A stretch of DNA of 64,000 bases. It comes from Parasponia andersonii (Eukaryota > Streptophyta > Magnoliopsida > Rosales > Cannabaceae). Below are positions 57,120 to 64,000 of this stretch, piece after piece (the stretch's first letter is position 1; each line of letters starts with the position of its first letter). A model generated the notes under the pieces. It ran no database searches. It had not been told where the DNA came from and was given only the letters and a program-made list of their open reading frames with translations. Location of the stretch: contig JXTB01000743.1 of NCBI GenBank assembly GCA_002914805.1, forward strand, positions 85,421 to 149,420. The letters run 5' to 3'. Both the position numbers and the translations under genes were made by a program.

Positions 57120-59469
57120 TTATGCGGAAGTGCTCGCACCACCATCCCCAGTTTTGGCAGTATCCTCCCTCCAACTCTGGACAAGCTCGACCACGTCCTC
57201 GCCAAGGATAGAGAAGTCAAAGTCCGGATGCTCACAGAAGATGGTCGACGAGGCGATGTCACTAGCTTTATCTTCGAGTTCTTTAACTTCAGTCACTTTG
57301 AACTCTTCGATAGTTTTGTGAACCGCCTCTGTTGTCGACTCCCTCATGCGATCCGGATGCTCGGAGATGGTTTTCTCGAGCTCTTTGACTTTCTTCTCAA
57401 GGTTCTCCTTCTCGAGCTTCTCCTTGGCTAGGCCTTCAAGCAGCTGCTGCCTCTTCAAGTCAAAGGCTTTTTTCTCCTCCTCCCGAGATTTCTCCGAGTT
57501 CTCGAATGCTTGGGTTATCTCTTTAACTTTTTCGGCCTTTTCCAAGCATTCGAGAACTGGGTCATGCATCAGGATAGCAGCAGCCGCGGTCTGAAAATAT
57601 AATCATTAATACCAAGAAATAATACATTTGAAGAAAGAATAAAAGGTACTTACATTGGCCAGCATCCTCATCGCAGAACCAAAGGCGACCTTGGCAGATC
57701 GTCGCTTCATCTGCTCCTAGCCCTCCTCGGAAGTGAAACAATCAATGAAGGCTGCACTCATACCAGCCTTCTTTGGTAATTGATTGAGGAGTGCGAAGAG
57801 CTCCTCATCCTTATCTACCATGATCGGTTCCGAAGAGGTGGCAGCCTTTTTGGATGGTTCAGAATGGCTCGTTGTCTGAGGCTGTGGAGGAGACGAGCTT
57901 GCCGGGATGTCCTCGAAGGCAACTTTTCATTTTTTGGAGTTGTCGACCTTCTCTTTACCTTTCGATGACGGAGTGCTCTCGGGTGTCTTAGATTTTTCCA
58001 TGGACCCAAGAGTGAAGGGTGGTGCTCGCAGGCCACTACCAATAACCATCTCTGTACAGATATGTCAGTGAGCGAGGTGATATAATATAATGATAATTAG
58101 AAATTGTATATATGATTACCTTCTTGTTGAGGAGCTGGTGGTGACGCTGTTTCTAGAGAAGAAGATTCCGAAGCTAGAGGGGTGGCAGGTACTTTTCGTT
58201 TCCTAAGTCTGGAAGACGAGGCACCTATATCCGTCTGTTTCCTTGGCTTCTTTTTCTTCGAGCTCGAAGGTCTAGACGAACGGACGGGGGAGTCAGGGAA
58301 CGCGGCTCCCTTTGGAAGCAGACCGTAAGCGATCAGGTTCTTGGAAGTTCCAAGTACCTTCCAATCAAATTCCTCAATTGGAAGGTCGTTGATTTTGTAC
58401 ACCCTCGCGAGCTATTCCCTAGAAAGTTCGGACCGTTCCCGGTTGTCTGCGATGACATTCGAGTGCAATCAGGATAAAAATAACAAAATAGAAAAAGGTG
58501 ATAAATTGGAAAGCTACCTACAAGGATTTTGAAAGAAGCCATTATCCGCATAGTCAAAGTAGAAAAATGGATTTTTTTCATTTTCCCACGTTGTTGCGAA
58601 CTCCGTAGATTATTTTTATTGCCTGGTTCGACCATTTGCTTGCATAAAAAAAGCCAAGATCTGACGGGTTTGATTTCACTTAGTAAAACCAAGCGAACTC
58701 TTCAGGAGAAGGGGAGTTTAAACCTAATTTGTGGTAAAGTATGTACAAACCTACCATATATCTGTATGTATTAGGAGTCAGTTGGAAAGGGACGACCCCA
58801 TAGTAGTCGATAATTGATTTTATGTATGGATAAAGTGGGAGGTGGACACCGTACTTGAGAACTGCTTCAGAAAAAGGAGTGATTCTGTGTGGTGGTGTGT
58901 GTGGTCGATTGAATTCTATGGGTAGGCAAAGAGGGATGGTGATCTTATAGTTGCACACGATTTTGCTGAGCTTGTTCGATGTGCAACTCATCCTTATATT
59001 GGTACATGACCAATTCCCCTCTACGTATTGATAGCCCGACGCGAAGGCAGGGCCATCCTTGATATGTCGAGGCCACTGGTCCTAAGGGAGGTCGCCTATG
59101 CGAGGACTATTTTACCTGACGCCTGTTATCTCTACTTCGAGTTCTGGCTCAAAGTAATCTTCAAGGTTTATGGAACTAACACTGAAGTTCTCAGATTCTC
59201 CTGAAAATGCATTCCCTTCCCTAAAATCCTCACTACTACACATTTGAAAAGAAATATGGATAGGTTTAGTCCTATGCGAGCATCAAGGATCTTCACTATA
59301 TGCTAGTAAATTTTAGGGGTTCACCCTAGGATTGTATTAGCAAGCAATCTCATTGAATTTTTTCTAATCGGTCTACGGATTCATAAAAATTGCTCGAGCA
59401 GTTTGTCAAAAAATAAATAAATAGGGTATCAGACCCTAGAAACTCTTTCACGAGTTCGTCTTTGTCCAT
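57120..59469 (-). pseudogene. Antisense extra gene of element 2: PF04195-like protein with introns and coiled coil
   Basis: Runs opposite to gag-pol. The likely start is the ATG at 59469 (MDKDELVKEFLG). A PF04195-like block follows (HRITPFSEAVLKYGVHLPLY; then VVPFQLTPNTYRYMVGLYIL) and a later W-x-x-K-x-x-F-F segment (TTWENEKNPFFYFD). Three GT-AG introns, 58521-58447 (75 bp), 58119-58052 (68 bp) and 57653-57591 (63 bp), each join frames exactly. A basic Ser/Lys/Pro-rich linker (possible nuclear targeting) leads to a strong coiled coil (KRQQLLEGLAKEKLEKENLE) and a stop at 57120. Three in-frame stops after splicing (in the exons near 58420, 57930 and 57720) and frame breaks further upstream make this copy a pseudogene. 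Function unknown; same domain order as the antisense gene of element 1. Confidence 0.78.
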
Positions 59470-60200
59470 TATCTAGAAAAAAGAGTCTATTCTATGAACT
59501 GGTGAAGGAGATCTGAAAAATTCACATTCCAGTCAATCCGAGTATGGGATGTTTCAATTCCTAGAAATCAAAACTGAATTTTTTCCGAGAACAGACGAAG
59601 AACAATAAGAGAGAAGAAATGAAATGTACTAACCTTTCTTCGAAAGCTGAAGGATTGAGATATGGTCTAAACTCCGTCAGAGAAGATACTGGAATTGTGC
59701 AAGTTGAAGAATGAAACGGCACTGTAGGGTTTGCTCTGAAATACTTCGGGATTTTAGAAAGATGGAAAACGAAAGTCTGTAATGAAGAAGCAAAAATGGA
59801 TTGATTTCCGATATTTATTTCTCGAGCATCGCTTAATCACAACCATAGATCAAGGTATTTGATTTTCAGATCTAAAGGCCGAAGTTCACGCGATATTTGA
59901 TTTTTTCCGAAATTTAATCAGCATCTTTCAAAATTTGAAACGATTTGGTTTAAAGACGGCAGTTGGCATTATCGATATCCTTGAATCTCCTCGAGTTCTG
60001 CTATTTTTCTTAGAAAATGCGACACGTATTTTCATCTATCAGAAAAAGGTGCACGTGATCTTGAGAAATGTGAGATTTGAGATCTAGCGACTCTTCGACT
60101 CTTCAAGAATCTCAAGTCTAGGTCGTGACGTCGCATTTTTTAAGTTCGCTCACTTACATTAAAAGGAAGCTTCATTTTGTCCTGAAGAACTAATAGAGCT
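59470..60200. other. Upstream region of the antisense gene of element 2
   Basis: Lies between the antisense start and the 3' LTR and would hold its promoter. I see no TATA box as convincing as the one in element 1. The last bases before the LTR (AGGGGGCAAT) are the polypurine tract. Confidence 0.5.
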
Positions 60201-60210
60201 AGGGGGCAAT

Positions 60211-60817
60211 TGTTGTGCGGTCTAAAATCCTATGTCAAGTCGCATGAGTAAGATTAAGTGCGACCTCATCTGAAAGGGTTGCATGCGACCTCTACCGCAT
60301 AAGTTACATGCAACCTCCTCCGAATAGGTTATGTGCGACCAGAATGAAAAGAAAATTAGTATATGCTTCGTCAAACGGGTAACCTACAAAGAAAGGGAAA
60401 CAAAAGTTTCTCTTTCAAGTTCGACCAGTTACCCAATTTAAGTGATTACTCAATATATTGTTACTCAAATTGAATCACCCTATTGTGTAGTTACCCATTC
60501 TCGCAATTAGGAACATTGAGTTACCATCATCTATATAAAGGGAGTTCAATGCTTCGGAAAGGGGGGACTTTTTCTGATCTGGGAAGGCTAAAGAATTCTT
60601 GAGAGTGTTTTCTTCTTCTTTCCGGACAACACATTATAATTTTGAGTTCTTATCATTCTCCAGAAAATAGTGAAAAACGGTGGATATAAACTCATTTTTT
60701 TCGGGGCTGAACCACTATAAAATTTTTGTCTTTTTATTTGCTTTGATTAATAACCATTTTCACACAAACCACATCTCGTAATTTTTTCTAAATTTATTGT
60801 TGACAAAACCTCCATCA
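60211..60817 (+). repeat. 3' LTR of element 2
   Basis: 607 bp, partner of 50794-51401, preceded by the polypurine tract. Confidence 0.93.
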
Positions 60818-63800
60818 TCAGGATAAAATGATGACTATAAGAAAAATGTGAACATTCAACCTAGCGGAGGATTTGGGATAGAATATATAAACCATGTAAT
60901 AACATATAACCTATGGTTTATTAGAAAACATTGCTCCAGGAGTGGATAGTTATTTCATTAGTAATTGTAAATAACCAAAAGTGGGGAACACACAATTTCA
61001 GTGAATTATGAGGTAGAGAATATTCTTTTTTGAGAGGAAATGGACGAATTAGTCCTGCTTGGCCCTATCAATCAGTACATGGGCAGTGTCATAATATTCG
61101 GTGCGTCATCATCATCATTTTATTTTTATTTTTATTTTTCTTTTTGGCTTGAAGCGTCAGCATCAACATTTATTCTCAACCGTTCGTCGTCTAGAGCAAA
61201 CTTGTACTTCCAGAATATTCAAAATGACAAAAACAGAAAACTGAGAGGATAATGAAGTTTGGGCCAAATTATTCTAAACCAATTGCCAGTTCCATTTAGA
61301 ACAATTTATACCTCCTTTATGGGTATAAGTTAGCTAGCCAACTTAATTGAGGCTCCATATAAACTTTTTTATTTGATTAAGTACATATTATCTTTATCTA
61401 GTTCAAACACTATATTTTACTGTTGGTTCTATGAATTGAGTAGAATAAGTGACATTAGAAGGAGTTGCAAAGATACTAGATTGGGAATGAAAGAGAAGTG
61501 TGGGAGATAATATTCAGACTCGTGAAATGAAGTAAATGAGAGAACGGAGAGAGATGTTCAATGTACTAAAAAATTTACTAATAGAAAGAGATTAGGAGAA
61601 GAAGAAAAAGAAATAAAGAAAAAAAAATAGAGAAGTTAAAAAAAAAAAAGAAATAATAATAAAAAAATATACAATCTCTTAAAAAAGAAATAGAACGCTT
61701 ATCATCTCCTTAGATGTATTGTAAAGGTTGGTTAAAATAATGTATAGGCCTAATATAATGATATTATTATATTTGGCCTTGTGTTATGTGTTTCTATGAA
61801 GTGTGAGAAGTATTGCTTGAAAAATATTAGATGTCTATACTCTATGAAATACTTAGAACTTTTTGATATATCCTAACATTCTTTTTTTGAACCATTATCA
61901 ATTGGTCTCATTACAACCTATGTAAAGACCCTTTAATACGCGATTTCAAGAGATACCTTCGGCGTAGTGGAGAATGTAATGAAAAAAAATATATATATAT
62001 ATATATGATAATAGTTTTTTGACTAGGAACTAGGTAGTATTTTTGGTGAAGTTTACGAGGATTACTTTTCAAAATATGTATAGATCGATAACCATTAATA
62101 TTAGCTATAGCATACAAATACTTGAGTATGACTATTTGATGAGTGAATTAGCTTGATAATGTCCAAGGATTCGATGCTATGCTTACTAGAAGTTGAACCA
62201 TATACTCTTATTATTCTCTAAGATGAAAAACTAGAAGGCTTGGTTGAGTTGGGCTGGGCTAGGTAGCTTTGTTAGGTCTAGTTTTGTTTTTTTTTTTTTT
62301 TTTAAGCTTTGCTAGAGGATTAACAAAGATTAAGTGTAGGAGAATTTGATAGGTGTTTAACTGTGATAATTATTTGATTAAATCATCTACATTAATTTGT
62401 TAGTTTTCTTGTTATTTTTAGGTTTTTAATAATATGTTTATGTTTATAGGTGTTTTGGAGATAAAGGATCGAAAATGAGCTGAAACAACCTTAAAATAAG
62501 ACAAAACGACGAAATCATGTGAAAAAATAGCGCAAAACCGATAAAAGCTTAAAAATTTAGCTTAAATGGGCCAACACCCAGGTCTTGGCGTCGCGGTGCC
62601 AGATGTCCATACAGCCATTAATTTTGAGTTTCAACATATTTGGGACACTTTAACTTCGAGAAACTACTCCAAATTACTCCTAAAACCAAATACATTATGA
62701 ATCAGACTTGGAAGAACCTAGACTTATAGAACACATTAAACATATAGAAGGACAGATTCAAAGGAGAATTGGAGTGCTTATAGGCTGAAGATCATTCTGC
62801 ATAAAAGAACTTCGAGCCACGAATATTAACCAGCATTCTTTCTCTTTTATCTGTATTTTCTCTCTGTTTTTATTTACCTAGCATAATGGATTCTTTGTTT
62901 ATTTGTTTAAGTGTGATAAGCTAGGTTTTTTTTTGGTTAAAGATGATTTGAGTGCCTCTGACATTATGCTAAAATAATTATTCCAACTCTTATATCTATC
63001 AATTATTCATTCAAAGTTGCTTATATTCTTCTATACTAATATGATTTATGGCTTTTATTTTGTATTGTTTGGTGTGGTTAAATGAATAAGATATTATAGA
63101 TATCTTGCTAGGATAGATTCTTTAATATGTAATTATCGTGATAATCTTTCTGTTAGTAGCGAATTATAATTAACTAAATTATACAAATTGATTGGTTAAT
63201 TATGATGAAGAATATAGCCTAGATTAAAGAGTCTAAGCACGTGAGATAATTACCTATATATCAACTTATCTTTCTTGACTTAATACATTTATTAAATTAA
63301 ATAAAGAGAGCTTGTTCGAAGTTGTTTAATAGATAGAATGTAAATAAAGAGTTTATTTTGTTTAGTAAAAATCTAAGAAAAGATTGGGATAGATCAATTT
63401 TGTATGTTATCTACGGTTGATAACTTTGATGAATAATTGAATATGGATATTAGTAATTAAATAGATAGACTGTCTAGCAGTGGAGATTGAGCTTTTACTT
63501 TTACTTTTCTTTTAGTCTTTACTTTTTTATTTAAAAACCCCATTTTAGTTTAGCACCAGATTAGTCAGAAATCGTTAATCAAATAATATGAGTTTTCTGT
63601 GAGATTGATCTATTTTACTATTATATTATGGAATTAATTATATTAGGAATAAGAACGTATTAATTAATTTCATTGCAAAAACGATCGCTATCACTTACAT
63701 TATCTCATTACGACCCAAAGTAACCCATACTAATATGTGAACTAAGTACTCTAAACTCAACACTATACATAGCCATATGTGTATGACCTATACATAAGTT

Positions 63801-64000
63801 TACGGACTTTGTACTGATACTGAGGTTGTAATCTCTCAACCATATGGATTTATAGACTTCACACCAACGGTGGATCCTAACTACTAACTAAATGAATCAT
63901 GATACTTAACAAGGCTTCATGTTTGATCCTATAATATATGCAATATGAACTATACTCAAAACAACCATACAATGTTCAACTAATCTAAAATGTCCTCTGG
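60818..64000. other. Intergenic, probable repeat remnants
   Basis: AT-rich. No credible gene; the open frame at 61040-61252 is low complexity. From about 62500 to 63660 the sequence (with CTTGGCGTCGCGGTGCCA near 62584 and TCTGTGAGATTGATC near 63597) resembles untranslated parts of old plant LTR retrotransposons. No paired LTR is in the window. Confidence 0.45.

Larger units (their letters stand above)
50794..60817 (+). mobile_element. Ty3/gypsy LTR retrotransposon (Tat-like), element 2, RT-deleted, with antisense extra gene
   Basis: About 10 kb with LTRs 50794-51401 and 60211-60817 (TGTTGTGCGG...CCTCCATCA). Going right: primer site, gag, protease, the first part of reverse transcriptase, RNase H, integrase; then an opposite-strand gene and a polypurine tract (AGGGGGCAAT). 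Most of RT is missing. The flanks GGACG and TCAGG do not match, so no target duplication is visible. By eye the LTRs differ at about one base in eleven. Confidence 0.9.

Noticed and set aside
61040..61252. 70-codon frame near the right end
   Set aside because: The Phe/Tyr run comes from T-rich sequence; no homology or splice context is visible.
1..64000. CRISPR arrays, bacterial operons, rRNA or tRNA genes
   Set aside because: No short regularly spaced repeats of that kind, no operon structure, and no RNA gene I could recognise; the window is plant nuclear DNA.

Overview
The window is nuclear DNA from a flowering plant, most likely a eudicot. It is AT-rich, with CYP72-family P450 genes carrying short GT-AG introns, an R2R3-MYB gene, and dense Ty1/copia, Ty3/gypsy, Mutator-like and hAT-like transposons. 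Nothing looks bacterial or organellar, and I cannot name the species.

Host genes. Three CYP72-type cytochrome P450 genes lie in tandem on the + strand. Gene 1 (133-1537) enters from the left and shows only its last two exons. Gene 2 (6140-19948) has five intact exons coding for 517 aa, but its third intron is about 11.7 kb long because retrotransposons sit in it. Gene 3 (38938-41416) is compact and intact, coding for 518 aa. A P450 exon relic at about 36440-36530 and matching flanks upstream of genes 2 and 3 show the array grew by local duplication. On the - strand at 49194-50137 is a complete 207-aa R2R3-MYB factor of the WER/GL1-like, bHLH-interacting type.

Mobile DNA. Intron 3 of gene 2 holds a decayed copia element (about 8800-18449). 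Three solo LTRs have inserted into it, each flanked by a perfect 5-bp target duplication (ATACA, AAAAG, AAAAT); two of the three belong to one family. A Tat-like Ty3/gypsy element (21007-33433, - strand, duplication CAGAC) and a second, partly deleted one (50794-60817, + strand) share one layout: LTR-gag-pol, then an extra gene on the opposite strand, then LTR. In both, the extra gene resembles the plant 'putative gypsy type transposon' (PF04195) family, ends in a coiled coil, and is broken by short GT-AG introns; in the first element it also has a TATA box of its own. That element also carries nine copies of a 74-bp tandem repeat.

Between gene 3 and the MYB gene, a Mutator-like element with terminal inverted repeats of about 290 bp (44312-47219) contains a piece of a plant ADP-glucose pyrophosphorylase small-subunit gene. 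That piece was later split by a hAT-like element with an 8-bp target duplication. The remaining stretches are AT-rich intergenic DNA with microsatellites, MITE-like repeats and unrecognised repeat remnants.

The P450 genes probably oxidise small specialised metabolites at the ER. I see no evidence that the MYB gene regulates them beyond their being neighbours. All boundaries and similarities were read by eye, with no database search.
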